64,000 bases of DNA from Pseudoxanthomonas sangjuensis (GTDB lineage Bacteria > Pseudomonadota > Gammaproteobacteria > Xanthomonadales > Xanthomonadaceae). The stretch covers positions 1 to 64,000 of the forward strand of contig NZ_PDWR01000003.1 in NCBI RefSeq assembly GCF_010211755.1, in the 5' to 3' direction. Shown piece by piece: positions 30,171 through 40,533 of this stretch; the first letter of the stretch is position 1; each line of letters begins with the position of its first letter. Made by a program: the position numbers and the translations under genes. The notes beneath the pieces were generated by a model. It made no database searches, was not told the DNA's origin, and saw only the letters and a program-made list of their open reading frames with translations.

Positions 30171-30288
30171 TCGCGATTCTCTGGTTCTGGTCCGGTTGGC
30201 CGGCGCGGAAGACCCCGCCCGGCGTGCGCTCCACCCTTCCGCGGCGTCCGTGGACGCGTTCGTACCGGGTGGCCCGATGAACAGGAGA

Positions 30289-30318
30289 ATTGTAGCGGCA
30301 GGCGAACTGCCGCGTAAA
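30289..30318 (-). promoter_or_regulatory. Candidate nuo operon promoter
   Basis: Minus-strand TACAAT (30289-30294) with TTTACG (30313-30318) 18 bases upstream, predicting a leader of about 110 bases before nuoA. The rest of the 286-base gap (30171-30456) holds no gene that I can support. Confidence 0.5.
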
Positions 30319-30456
30319 CGTTTTGCGGCGCGGCAAACGCGATTCCGGCGGAAAACCGCCATGCTTGCGGCGAACGGATGCGAGGCGATCGCGCTTGCGC
30401 GCGGCCCGAAGCGCGTCGCCGGCGCGGCCAAAGGCGAACCGCCGTTCGTCCGGAAA

Positions 30457-30481
30457 AGAAAAACCCCGGCAAGGCCGGGGT
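30457..30481 (-). terminator. Intrinsic terminator of tRNA-Leu
   Basis: ACCCCGGC-AAG-GCCGGGGT (30463-30481) followed on the minus strand by a T-rich run (complement of 30453-30463), just after the tRNA 3' end. Confidence 0.85.
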
Positions 30482-30486
30482 CTGTA

Positions 30487-30571
30487 TGGTGCCCAAGAGG
30501 GGACTCGAACCCCTACGGATCTCTCCGCTACCACCTCAAGGTAGTGCGTCTACCAATTCCGCCACCTGGGC
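30487..30571 (-). tRNA. tRNA-Leu (anticodon GAG)
   Basis: Eighty-five bases with class II form: acceptor GCCCAGG/CTTGGGC, D arm with GGTAGACGC, anticodon arm CTACCTTGAGGTGGTAG giving GAG, a variable arm, T arm GGGG-TTCGAGT-CCCC and encoded CCA (30487-30489). A TACAAT box (30588-30593) upstream on the minus strand may be its promoter. It lies between secG and nuoA, as in other Xanthomonadaceae. Confidence 0.95.
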
Positions 30572-30597
30572 TGAAGCTGCGCTGCGTATTGTAGCGA

Positions 30598-31035
30598 TTA
30601 CTGGCCCTGCGCCGGAACGGGAGGCGCGGGCTGCTGCGGTTGCGGCTGCGCCGGTTCCGCGCCGGCCGGGGCCGGAACCGTGGACGGCGAACCCTGCGTG
30701 GCCGCGGGCGCCGGGATCGCCGACGCCGGCAGGCCGCCGGCGCCCTGCGGCGCGGCCGGCTGCTCGGTCATCACGCCCAGGTTGACCTGCTGCGCGGGAC
30801 GGGCGCCGTGCGCGGCGCGCCATTCCATGAACAGGGCGATGGCGAAGAAGGCCACCGCCAGCCACTTGGTGCTCTTGGACAGGAAGTTGGACGCGCCGCG
30901 CGCGCCGAACACGGTGCCGGAGGCGCCCGCGCCGAAGCCGGAGCCGGCCTGCGCGCCTGCGCCGCGCTGCATCAGCACCAGGGCGATGATCGCCACGGCG
31001 ATCAGCACGAACAGCACGTTGAGGATCAACATCAT
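30598..31035 (-). CDS. secG: Preprotein translocase subunit SecG
   Basis: SecG is the small helper of the SecYEG channel in the inner membrane. Residues 1-85 are canonical: TM1 (LILNVLFVLIAVAIIALVLM), the QRGAGAQAGSGFGAGASGTV loop, FGARGASNFLSKSTKWLAV and TM2. The C-terminal 60 residues form a Pro/Ala/Gln-rich tail that makes the protein (145 residues) longer than E. coli SecG (110). It lies directly after tpiA and before tRNA-Leu. Confidence 0.95.
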   Translation of the reverse strand: MMLILNVLFVLIAVAIIALVLMQRGAGAQAGSGFGAGASGTVFGARGASNFLSKSTKWLAVAFFAIALFMEWRAAHGARPAQQVNLGVMTEQPAAPQGAGGLPASAIPAPAATQGSPSTVPAPAGAEPAQPQPQQPAPPVPAQGQ

Positions 31036-31070
31036 GAGAACGGTACTCTCGGGTGAATTGCTTGCGTCGG

Positions 31071-31823
31071 TCAGCGGACCGCCGCGCGGGCGATGGCGAG
31101 GAAATCCGCCGCCACCAGCGAAGCGCCGCCGATCAGCCCGCCGTCGATGTCCGGCTGGGCGAACAGCGCCGCGGCGTTGTCCGGCTTCACGCTGCCGCCG
31201 TACAGCACCGGCAGCGAACTGGCGATTCTAGCATCCCGCGCGGCCACCTGGCCACGGATGAAGGCGTGCATCTCCTGCGCCTGCTCCGGTGTCGCGGTGC
31301 GCCCCGTGCCGATGGCCCAGACCGGCTCGTAGGCGACCACCGCGCCGGCGAAGGCCGCCACGCCGGCGCGTTCCAGCACCGGCTGCAGCTGCGCGGCGAT
31401 CGTTTCCTCGGCCTGGCCCGCCTCGCGCTGCTCCAGGGTTTCGCCGACGCAGAGGATCGGAACCAGGCCGGCATTCTTCGCCGCGACGAATTTCTTCGCG
31501 ACCAGGTCGCTGTTCTCGTAATGGTACTGGCGGCGCTCGGAATGGCCGACCAGGCCATACCGCGCGCCGACGTCGGCCAGCATCGCCGCCGAGACCTCGC
31601 CGGTGAACGCGCCCTTCTCGTTGTGGCTGACGTCCTGTGCGCCGAATCCGAGTTCGACCTGCTCGAAGTCCTCGATCAGGTCGCCCAGGTACGGCAGCGG
31701 CGGCAGAATCACCACGTCGACGCCCGGCAACGGCAGCGCCCCGGCGATTTCGGCGACCAGCGCGGTGGCAAAGCCGCGGGTGCCATGCAGTTTCCAGTTT
31801 CCGGCTACGATCTTCCGTCGCAC
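31071..31823 (-). CDS. tpiA: Triosephosphate isomerase
   Basis: A glycolytic TIM-barrel enzyme (250 residues) interconverting dihydroxyacetone phosphate and glyceraldehyde-3-phosphate. Catalytic parts are GNWKLHG (Lys near residue 11), GHSERR (His), AYEPVWAIGTGRTATPEQA (Glu and flexible loop 6) and LYGGSVKPDN. GTG at 31823 (RRKIVAGNWKLHG) is the natural start; the longer upstream frame lies across the divergent SDR start. It is probably transcribed with secG. Confidence 0.97.
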   Translation of the reverse strand: MRRKIVAGNWKLHGTRGFATALVAEIAGALPLPGVDVVILPPLPYLGDLIEDFEQVELGFGAQDVSHNEKGAFTGEVSAAMLADVGARYGLVGHSERRQYHYENSDLVAKKFVAAKNAGLVPILCVGETLEQREAGQAEETIAAQLQPVLERAGVAAFAGAVVAYEPVWAIGTGRTATPEQAQEMHAFIRGQVAARDARIASSLPVLYGGSVKPDNAAALFAQPDIDGGLIGGASLVAADFLAIARAAVR

Positions 31824-31864
31824 AAGACCAGTTCCATTCCAATTCGGACGCGCAAGGATACCCG

Positions 31865-32704
31865 ATGAATCGAGTTTCGCCCGCCGCCGCCGCAAGCGAC
31901 GCCTCCCCTGCCCGCCCCGGCCATGCGCTGGTCACCGGGGCATCCAGCGGCATCGGCGAAGCGATCGCCCGCGAATACGCGCGCCGCGGCGTGCCGCTGG
32001 TGCTGGCCGCGCGACGCATGGACCGGCTGGAAAAGCTGGCGAACGAGCTTCGGGCGCAGGTGCCGGTCGAAACCATCGCGGTCGACCTGTCCGATCCCGC
32101 CGCACCGGCGGCGCTGGTCGACGAAATCCACAGGCGCGGGCTGAAGGTGCGCATCCTGGTGAACAACGCCGGCTACGGCGTTGCCGGCCGCTACCTGAAG
32201 AACGACTGGCCGACGCACGCGGCCTTCCTGCAGGTGATGATCGGCGCGGTCAGCGAGCTGGCCTGGCGCCTGCTGCCGGACATCCGCGAAAGCGGGAACG
32301 GCCGCATCATCAACGTGTCGTCGGTCGCCGGGCTGGTGCCGGGCGCCGACGGGCAGACGCTGTACGCGCCGGTGAAGTCGTACATGGTGAAGCTGAGCGA
32401 ATCGCTGCAGTTGGAAAACCTCGACCGCGGCGTCAACGTCACCGCGCTGTGCCCGGGCTTCACCTGGTCGGAATTCCACGACGTGACCGGCACCCGCGGG
32501 ATGATGGACAGGCTGCCGAAGTGGATCTGGCTGCGGGCCGACGACGTGGCGCGCGCCGGCATCGACGCGGTCGAACGCGGACAGGTGATCGTGGTGCCAG
32601 GGTGGCGCTACAAGCTGCTGGTGTTCGTCGCCAAGCACCTGCCGGACTCGTGGATGCTGGGCTTGATGAAGCGCAATTCGAGGAGGTACCGGAAAGTGGA
32701 TTGA
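31865..32704 (+). CDS. Short-chain dehydrogenase/reductase (SDR)
   Basis: A 279-residue classical SDR. After about 20 unconserved residues come ALVTGASSGIGEAIAREYAR (NAD(P) motif TGxxxGxG), NNAGYGV (NNAG), INVSSVAG (Ser) and LYAPVKSYM with YxxxK. The Arg after the first strand (LAARRMDRL) suggests NADPH. The type resembles the DltE/YqjQ-like group; the substrate is unknown. It diverges from tpiA with a 41-base gap. The C-terminus from about 235 is basic with a hydrophobic stretch and may touch the membrane. Confidence 0.88.
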   Translation: MNRVSPAAAASDASPARPGHALVTGASSGIGEAIAREYARRGVPLVLAARRMDRLEKLANELRAQVPVETIAVDLSDPAAPAALVDEIHRRGLKVRILVNNAGYGVAGRYLKNDWPTHAAFLQVMIGAVSELAWRLLPDIRESGNGRIINVSSVAGLVPGADGQTLYAPVKSYMVKLSESLQLENLDRGVNVTALCPGFTWSEFHDVTGTRGMMDRLPKWIWLRADDVARAGIDAVERGQVIVVPGWRYKLLVFVAKHLPDSWMLGLMKRNSRRYRKVD

Positions 32705-32705
32705 C

Positions 32706-32731
32706 GTAGGGCGGGTCTTGACCCGCCCTAC
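32706..32731. repeat. Palindromic REP-like hairpin
   Basis: GTAGGGCGGGTC-TT-GACCCGCCCTAC, a perfect 12-bp inverted repeat immediately after the SDR stop. Sequences of this form are, to my knowledge, dispersed through Lysobacter/Xanthomonas intergenic DNA. It could also end transcription, although no T-tract follows. Confidence 0.6.
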
Positions 32732-32848
32732 CAGTTCTGCGTCATTGTCGCCGGAGGAAATCCCGCAAGACATGAAGAACCATCTCGGATTCTGAGACAA
32801 GCCGAATGCAGCCTTCGGCTTCCACACTCTCTGTCGGAGACAGGCTAG

Positions 32849-33067
32849 ATGGATGTCATCGAAACCTTCATTTCGGGAATGATGATGGCGGCCGGATGCC
32901 TAGTGGTCTGCATACTCCTATTCGTGGCGGGAATCCTGGCAATCTCGTTTTGGCCCGTCACCTTGATTGCCACTGCTCTCGCATTCCTGCTGCTTTTCGG
33001 CTACTTGGCCGAAAAACGCCGGAAGGCCTTGGCAGGCACAACAGCGCCAACCGACCGCAAGGAATGA
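32849..33067 (+). CDS. Small two-helix membrane protein of unknown function
   Basis: A 72-residue frame (MDVIETFISGMMMAAGCLVV) with two adjacent hydrophobic spans (about 8-32 and 34-54) and a basic tail YLAEKRRKALAG. GGAG lies 11 bases before the ATG. Its base composition is lower in GC than its neighbours. I do not recognise it. The following 210 bases (33068-33277) show no gene. Confidence 0.45.
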   Translation: MDVIETFISGMMMAAGCLVVCILLFVAGILAISFWPVTLIATALAFLLLFGYLAEKRRKALAGTTAPTDRKE

Positions 33068-33277
33068 AAAGTCTTTCTCTCCCTTGAGACGATCAAGCCC
33101 TGCCCACATTGCGCTTGATCGAAAAAGCACGCAGATCGGGGCCAAGCTCGCACGGCGCGCCAGGCATTGCCGAGCGCGGAACGTTAAACAGCCGAGCGAA
33201 CTCGACTCCATGAAAGCGAAGGACGGGTTTCCCCGCCCTTGCGCCCAAAGTAAAGCATCGCGCCCTGCGCTGCGCTC

Positions 33278-34216
33278 CTACTTCAGCTTGATTTCCTTCA
33301 GGCGCTGCTCGAGGAAGCCGTGCGCGGTGATCGGCTCAGGATAGCGGTCCGGGTTGTCCGCCGTGATCGTCGACGGCAGCGTCTTGATCAGGAAATCCGG
33401 GTTCGGGTGCAGGAAGAACGGCACCGAGTAGCGCGGCTTGCGCGCCTCCTCGCCCGGCGGGTTGACCACGCGGTGGATGGTCGACGGATACACGTGGTTG
33501 GTCAGGCGCTGCAGCATGTCGCCGATGTTCACCACGATGGTGTCCTCGTCCGAGGTGAACGGTACCCACTCGCCCGCGCGCGACTGCACTTCCAGCCCCG
33601 CCGCGCTGGCGCCGACCAGCAGGGTGATGAAATTGATGTCGCCGTGCGCGCCGGCGCGCACGTTGGGGATGTCGTCGGTGGTGATCGGCGGGTAGTGGAT
33701 CGGGCGCAGGATCGAGTTGCCGAAGTTGGTCTTGTCGGCGAAGAAATGTTCCGGCAGGCCGATGTGCAGCGCCAGCGCGCACAGCACGCGCGAGCCCAGC
33801 CTGTCGAGCGCGTCGTACAGCGCGTAGCCGTATTCGCGGAATCCCGGCACTTCCTCCGGCCAGATGTTCGGCGGCATGACCTCGCGGTACTTCGAGTCGT
33901 CCGGGATCTCGCGGCCGATGTGCCAGAACTCCTTCAGGTCGAAGTACTTCGAACCCTTCGCCGTCTCCACGCCGAATGGGGTGTAGCCGCGCGCGCCGCC
34001 GCCGCCGGGCACGTGGTACTTCTTCTTCACCTCTTCCGGCAGCGCGAAGAACTTCCTGAACGCATCGTAGGCGTTGTCGATCAGCGACTGCGGGATGCCG
34101 TGGTTGCGGATGCCGGCGAAACCCCATTCGCGGTAGGCGGCGCCCAGCTCAGCGACGAAGGCGTCGCGGTCGCGGTCGTAGCGGGTGATGTCGAGGGTGG
34201 GAATGCGGGAAGCCAT
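33278..34216 (-). CDS. Isopenicillin-N-synthase-like 2-oxoglutarate/Fe(II) oxygenase
   Basis: A 312-residue member of the isopenicillin N synthase family of non-haem Fe(II) oxygenases. The N-terminal DIOX_N part has REWGFAGIRNHGIPQSLID. The double-stranded beta-helix has GAHGDINFITLLV (first His and Asp ligands), STIHRVVNP (second His) and PRYSVPFF (Arg and Ser for the co-substrate carboxylate). Start MASRIPTLDITRYD at 34216. Family members oxidise many small molecules and the substrate here cannot be told. It lies 73 bases after glmM on the same strand, with no other biosynthetic genes nearby. Confidence 0.9.
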   Translation of the reverse strand: MASRIPTLDITRYDRDRDAFVAELGAAYREWGFAGIRNHGIPQSLIDNAYDAFRKFFALPEEVKKKYHVPGGGGARGYTPFGVETAKGSKYFDLKEFWHIGREIPDDSKYREVMPPNIWPEEVPGFREYGYALYDALDRLGSRVLCALALHIGLPEHFFADKTNFGNSILRPIHYPPITTDDIPNVRAGAHGDINFITLLVGASAAGLEVQSRAGEWVPFTSDEDTIVVNIGDMLQRLTNHVYPSTIHRVVNPPGEEARKPRYSVPFFLHPNPDFLIKTLPSTITADNPDRYPEPITAHGFLEQRLKEIKLK

Positions 34217-34289
34217 GTCTCGTCGTTTGCTCCGTGGAAGGGCCTGGCGGCATGTTCCTGCGCCACCGCCGGGAACGCATTGATCCGGA

Positions 34290-35669
34290 TCAGGTCGCGG
34301 CGGCACGCACCGCCTCGGCCAGCCAGCCGAGGGTGGATTGCATCAGCGCATCGTCGTCGGCCTCGACCGTGACCCGCACCACCGGCTCGGTGCCGGACGG
34401 GCGCAGGAAGGCGCGGCCGCGGCCGGACACCGCCGCCTGCGCCGCGGCCAGCGCGGCCTGCACGCCGGCGGCTTCGACCACGCCCCTGGCGTTGCCGTTC
34501 AGGCGCACGTTGACGGTCTGCTGCGGCAGCATTTCCAGCCCGGCCAGCGCCTCGCGCAGGCCCTTGCCGTTGCGCCTCAGCGCCTCCAGCACCTGCAGCG
34601 CGCTGACGATGCCGTCGCCGGTGTTGACCCGGTCCAGGCACAGGATGTGCCCCGATGCCTCGCCGCCGAGGATGCCGTGGCCCTCGACCAGCGCCTGGTG
34701 CACGTAGCGGTCGCCGACCTTGGCCCGCAGGAACGGAATCCCGCGCTCGGCCAGCGCCTTTTCCAGGCCGTAGTTGCTCATCAGCGTGCCGACCACCGTG
34801 CCGCGCAGGCGACCGCTCTTGTGCCAGTCGCAGGCCAGCACGTAGATCAGGCCGTCGCCGTCGACGATGCCGCCGTTGCCGTCGACGAACATCACCCGGT
34901 CGCCGTCGCCGTCGAAGGCGATGCCGAGGTCGGCGCCGGTTTCGACCACGCGCGCGGCCAGCTTTTCCGGATGGGTGGAACCGACGCCATCGTTGATGTT
35001 CAGGCCGTTCGGCGCATCGCCGATGACATCGACCTGCGCGCCGAGTTCGCGGAACACGATCGGCGCCACCTGGTAGGTCGCGCCGTTGGCGCAGTCCATC
35101 ACGATGCGCAACCCGGCCAGGTCGAAGCGGCGCGGCACCGTGCCCTTGCACGCCTCGACGTAGCGCCCCACCGCGTCGCGGGTGCGCACCGCCTTGCCGA
35201 GCGCGTCCGACGCGACGGTGACGAACGGCAGTTCCAGCGCCGCCTCGATCGCCGCCTCGGTCGCATCGTCGAGTTTCTCGCCCTCGGCGGAGAAGAACTT
35301 GATGCCGTTGTCGTGGTGCGGGTTGTGCGAGGCCGAAATGACGATGCCGCCGTCGGCGCGCAGCGCGCGGGTCAGGTGCGAGACCGCCGGGGTCGGCATC
35401 GGCCCCATCAGCTGCACGTCGACGCCCGCGGCGACCAGGCCCGCTTCCAGCGCCGCCTCGAACATGTAATTGGAGATGCGCGTGTCCTTGCCGATGATCA
35501 CCTGCGGCTTGCGCCAGGCCGCGGACTGCCCCGCCCTGGCGCGGTCCTTCGCCGACGCGACCAGCGACTGGCCGTAGGCGTTGCCCAGGCGCAGGATGAA
35601 ATCCGCGGAGATCGGCGCGATGCCGACGCGGCCGCGGATGCCGTCGGTGCCGAAGTATTTGCGGCTCAT
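34290..35669 (-). CDS. glmM: Phosphoglucosamine mutase
   Basis: Converts glucosamine-6-phosphate to glucosamine-1-phosphate for UDP-GlcNAc, hence peptidoglycan and LPS. The 459-residue alpha-D-phosphohexomutase has [13 protein letters not shown] at the start, the phosphoserine loop [17 protein letters not shown], the metal loop [13 protein letters not shown], sugar-binding GGEASGHIL and the C-terminal [14 protein letters not shown]. It lies 46 bases after accD, with a strong hairpin in the gap. Confidence 0.97.
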   Translation of the reverse strand: MSRKYFGTDGIRGRVGIAPISADFILRLGNAYGQSLVASAKDRARAGQSAAWRKPQVIIGKDTRISNYMFEAALEAGLVAAGVDVQLMGPMPTPAVSHLTRALRADGGIVISASHNPHHDNGIKFFSAEGEKLDDATEAAIEAALELPFVTVASDALGKAVRTRDAVGRYVEACKGTVPRRFDLAGLRIVMDCANGATYQVAPIVFRELGAQVDVIGDAPNGLNINDGVGSTHPEKLAARVVETGADLGIAFDGDGDRVMFVDGNGGIVDGDGLIYVLACDWHKSGRLRGTVVGTLMSNYGLEKALAERGIPFLRAKVGDRYVHQALVEGHGILGGEASGHILCLDRVNTGDGIVSALQVLEALRRNGKGLREALAGLEMLPQQTVNVRLNGNARGVVEAAGVQAALAAAQAAVSGRGRAFLRPSGTEPVVRVTVEADDDALMQSTLGWLAEAVRAAAT

Positions 35670-35686
35670 GCGATTGCTCCCTGTCC

Positions 35687-35707
35687 GGCCGCCGGAAACC
35701 GGCGGCC
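35687..35707 (-). repeat. Intercistronic hairpin between accD and glmM
   Basis: GGCCGCCGG-AAA-CCGGCGGCC, a perfect 9-bp stem with a three-base loop, eight bases after the accD stop and just before the glmM ribosome binding region. No T-run follows on the minus strand. It is more likely to shape mRNA decay or translation than to stop transcription. Confidence 0.55.
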
Positions 35708-35715
35708 CGCCCCGA

Positions 35716-36609
<894 letters not shown>

Positions 36610-36657
36610 GGGTTCGTATTTCCTGTCCGGGCCGGTGCCCGGAGCCAACGCTGCAGT

Positions 36658-37458
36658 TTAGCGCACCGCGTCCAGCGCCCGCCGCAGCGGGGCCAGGAAC
36701 TCCGACGCGGTCCGCACCGGATCGGCCGCTTCGGCCAGCGCCGCGACCAGCGCGCTGCCGACCACCACGCCGTCGGCATCGGCCGCCATCGTCCCGGCGC
36801 TGGCGGCGTCCTTGATGCCGAAGCCGGCGACCACCGGCGCCCTGGCCTGCGCACGGATCCGGCGCAGGCGTTCCGTGGCGGCGGCCGTGTCCAGGCGGTC
36901 GGAAGCGCCGGTGACGCCGGCGAAGCTGACGTAGTACAGGTAGCCCTGCGCCTGCTCGCAAAGCGCGGCCAGGCGCGCGTCCGAGGTGGTCGGCGCGGCC
37001 AGCGCGATCAGGTCGAGGCCGTGGCGGTTGAAGATGGCGCGGGTCTCGGCCGCCTCCTCCGGCGGCAGGTCGACCAGCAGCACGCCGTCGACGCCGGCTG
37101 CCGCGGCTTCCCGGGCGAAGCGCTCGCTGCCGTGGATTTCCACCGGGTTGAGGTAGCCCATCAGCACGATCGGCGTATCCGCGTCGGTCTTGCGGAACCC
37201 GGCCACGACCTGCAGCACGTAACGCAGCCCGGCGCCGCGCGCCAGCGCGCGCTCGGAGCTGCGCTGGATGGTCGGGCCGTCGGCCATCGGGTCGGAGAAC
37301 GGCACGCCGAGTTCGATCACGTCGGCGCCGGCCGCCACCAGCGCGTGCAGCACCGGCACCGTCGCGTCCAGCGACGGGTCGCCGGCGGTGACGAAGGGGA
37401 CCAGCGCCTTGCGGCCCGCGGCGGACAGCGCGGCCAGGCGCGACGCGATGCGGCCCAT
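36658..37458 (-). CDS. trpA: Tryptophan synthase alpha chain
   Basis: Cleaves indole-3-glycerol phosphate to indole and glyceraldehyde-3-phosphate in the TrpA2B2 complex. This TIM barrel of 266 residues has PFVTAGDPSLDATVP, ADVIELGVPFSDPMADGPTI (catalytic Glu), VLLVDLPPEEA (catalytic Asp) and YLYYVSFAGVTGA. The ATG shares one base with the preceding DUF3144 stop (TGATG). It forms part of trpF-trpB-DUF3144-trpA-accD. Confidence 0.97.
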   Translation of the reverse strand: MGRIASRLAALSAAGRKALVPFVTAGDPSLDATVPVLHALVAAGADVIELGVPFSDPMADGPTIQRSSERALARGAGLRYVLQVVAGFRKTDADTPIVLMGYLNPVEIHGSERFAREAAAAGVDGVLLVDLPPEEAAETRAIFNRHGLDLIALAAPTTSDARLAALCEQAQGYLYYVSFAGVTGASDRLDTAAATERLRRIRAQARAPVVAGFGIKDAASAGTMAADADGVVVGSALVAALAEAADPVRTASEFLAPLRRALDAVR

Positions 37459-37838
37459 CAGGCGTCGGTTCCGTCGCCCGCCGCCTGCTGCGCGGCCGCG
37501 GCGGCCGCGTATTCGGCGGCCAGCTCGGATTCGCCGACCTCGATGCCACGCTCGCTGCCGAGGCCGTCGATGTGCTCGTTGAGCATGCGCCGGTACATGT
37601 TGGTCATGTAGTCGAGGAATTCCTTGCGCGAGGCCGGCACGTCGCCCTCGACCGACAGGTAGACGTGCGCGTTGAAGCGCGCCGCCGCGTACAGCGAGGC
37701 CACGCTGATGCGCTTGAGGCCCTGCTGCTTGGACTGGCGGTTGGTCAGTTCCAGGTATTCGTTGACGCAGGTGAAGAAGGCCGGGTCGAGGTTGTTCGGC
37801 TTGCCGGGATTGCCACCCTGGGGATTCTGTTCGCTCAT
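37458..37838 (-). CDS. DUF3144 domain protein between trpB and trpA
   Basis: A 126-residue soluble protein of the DUF3144 family. The core is NNLDPAFFTCVNEYLELTNR, RISVASLYAAARFNAHVYLS and KEFLDYMTNMYRRMLNEHID. The N-terminus is Gly/Pro/Asn-rich and the C-terminus Ala-rich. No function is known to me. Its stop overlaps the trpA start (TGATG) and it follows trpB by 41 bases, so it is co-translated with the tryptophan synthase genes. That could mean a link to the enzyme, or merely a stable neighbourhood. Confidence 0.85.
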   Translation of the reverse strand: MSEQNPQGGNPGKPNNLDPAFFTCVNEYLELTNRQSKQQGLKRISVASLYAAARFNAHVYLSVEGDVPASRKEFLDYMTNMYRRMLNEHIDGLGSERGIEVGESELAAEYAAAAAAQQAAGDGTDA

Positions 37839-37879
37839 TTCGGTCTGCTGTTGCCGGGTTGGGTTCGGAAGGTGGTGCT

Positions 37880-39112
<1,233 letters not shown>

Positions 39113-39326
39113 AGACAAGGGAATCTCCAGAACCTTGGGAAGCGGTCGCGATGGATGTCGCGGAGCCGGCGGAATGCCGGGGTGCCCTGGCGCGCCGGTT
39201 ACCTGACGGCAGCCGCCGGCACGCGACGCCAGCGGTGAAGCGAGCGGCCAAACGGTGCGGGGCGGCGGCGAACGTTCATGGAGTGGCCATAGCCTACCCG
39301 ATCCGGCGCCTTTCCGCCGCAATCAT

Positions 39327-39980
39327 TCACTCGGCCGCCGCATCCGCCGCGCGCACCGCGTCGGCGAAGCGCCGCATCTTTCCCGCGTCCTTGTGCCCCG
39401 GTGCGGATTCGATGCCGCCGGCCTCTATCCCGCTCGAAACGTCCACCCCCCATGGCCGCGCGGTGCGGATCGCCAGCCCGACGTTGTCCGCCGAAAGCCC
39501 CCCGGCCAGCAGCACCGGCTTGCCTGCCGCCTGCGGCACCCGGCTCCAGTCGAAGCGCCGGCCGCTGCCGCCGGGCTCGCCGGCGCCGTGGCCGTCGAGC
39601 AGGAACGCCGACGCCGAAGGGAACCGCGCGAATTCGGCCGCCGCGTCGACGCCCTCCCCGCCCATCGCCACCGCCTTCCAGAACGGCAGCCCGAACACCG
39701 CGCAGAACGCGTCGTCCTCGCGGCCGTGGAACTGCAGGATGTCCGGCTCCACCGCTTCGACGATCGTGCGCGCCTCGTCGGCCGGATTGTCCATCAGCAA
39801 CGCGACCACGCCGATTTCCGCCGGCACCGCCGCGCGCAGCGCTTTCGCCTGTTCCACGCCCAGGCGGCGCGGGCTGCGCGGCGCGAACACCAGGCCGACG
39901 TAGTCCACGCCGAGTTCCACCGCCAGCGCGAGGTCGGCAGCGCGGGTGAATCCGCAGAATTTGATCCGGGTACGGGACAT
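39327..39980 (-). CDS. trpF: Phosphoribosylanthranilate isomerase
   Basis: Third step of tryptophan synthesis, the Amadori rearrangement of PRA to CdRP. This single-domain TIM barrel of 217 residues has RIKFCGFTRAADLALAVELG (catalytic Cys), YVGLVFAPRSPRRLG, ILQFHGREDDAFC, LLDGHG and LLAGGLSADNVGLAI, then GVDVSSGIEAGGIESAPGHK. Start MSRTRIKFCGF at 39980. The longer upstream frame overlaps the opposite-strand signal-peptide gene and is not used. Confidence 0.96.
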   Translation of the reverse strand: MSRTRIKFCGFTRAADLALAVELGVDYVGLVFAPRSPRRLGVEQAKALRAAVPAEIGVVALLMDNPADEARTIVEAVEPDILQFHGREDDAFCAVFGLPFWKAVAMGGEGVDAAAEFARFPSASAFLLDGHGAGEPGGSGRRFDWSRVPQAAGKPVLLAGGLSADNVGLAIRTARPWGVDVSSGIEAGGIESAPGHKDAGKMRRFADAVRAADAAAE

Positions 39981-40120
39981 GCGGCGAAGCGTAACCGCTT
40001 TGCTGGCCGCTCCGCACCGCCTTCGTCGTTGCCACCATTGGCGCCCGGCACCGGCTGCGATCCGGCCGGCGATGCCCGCGTCCTTGTGTCCCCCGCTTCC
40101 ACCCTGAGAGGAACCCAGGC

Positions 40121-40480
40121 ATGAAGACCAAGTCCGTCCTGTTCGCCGCACTGCTGCTCGTCCCCGCGCTGGCGCTGGCCGCCCCCGGCGACGGGAAATC
40201 GAAAGAAGAACCGAAGGCGGAGGCCGCGCACCGCTACGTGATCGAGCGGACCTTCCCCGCGGGCGCCCTGGATGGCCTCAACGACGAGGCCAAGGCCAGG
40301 ATCAACGCCACCAACGCGAAGTTCGGCGTGAAATGGCTGGTTTCCTACGCCAACGCCGACAAGACCAAGACCTACTGCGTCTATGAAGGCCCGAGCGAGG
40401 CGGCCGTGCGCGAGGCGGCGCAGGCCAACGAGATCCCCGTGGACAGCGTCACCGAAGTGCCGGTGACCTTGACGCCGTGA
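40121..40480 (+). CDS. Secreted DUF4242 domain protein
   Basis: A 119-residue protein with a signal peptide (MKTKSVLFAALLLVPALALA, then APGD), a Lys/Glu-rich linker, and a DUF4242 domain: RYVIERTFPAGALDGL, then KWLVSYANADKTKTYCVYEG and ANEIPVDSVTEVPV. DUF4242 has a ferredoxin-like fold and one actinobacterial member binds nickel; the role of secreted forms is unknown. GAGAGGAA precedes the ATG. It is on the plus strand between truA and trpF. Confidence 0.85.
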   Translation: MKTKSVLFAALLLVPALALAAPGDGKSKEEPKAEAAHRYVIERTFPAGALDGLNDEAKARINATNAKFGVKWLVSYANADKTKTYCVYEGPSEAAVREAAQANEIPVDSVTEVPVTLTP

Positions 40481-40505
40481 CCCCGACGCCCGCGCCTGCG
40501 GCGCC

Positions 40506-40533
40506 GTAGGGGCGCGACGCAACGCGCCCCTAC
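40506..40533. repeat. Palindromic hairpin overlapping the truA stop
   Basis: GTAGGGGCGCG (40506-40516) and CGCGCCCCTAC (40523-40533) are perfect reverse complements around six bases. The right arm contains the truA TAG. It sits between convergent genes and could terminate both transcripts. The GTAGGG...CCCTAC outline resembles the repeat at 32706. Confidence 0.6.

Noticed and set aside
32771-32794. A tiny frame (MKNHLGF) with GGAGG upstream
   Set aside because: Seven codons with no context; could be chance.
39199-39279. A 26-codon frame upstream of trpB as a possible trp leader peptide
   Set aside because: It contains only one Trp and is Arg-rich; no terminator/antiterminator pair is visible after it.
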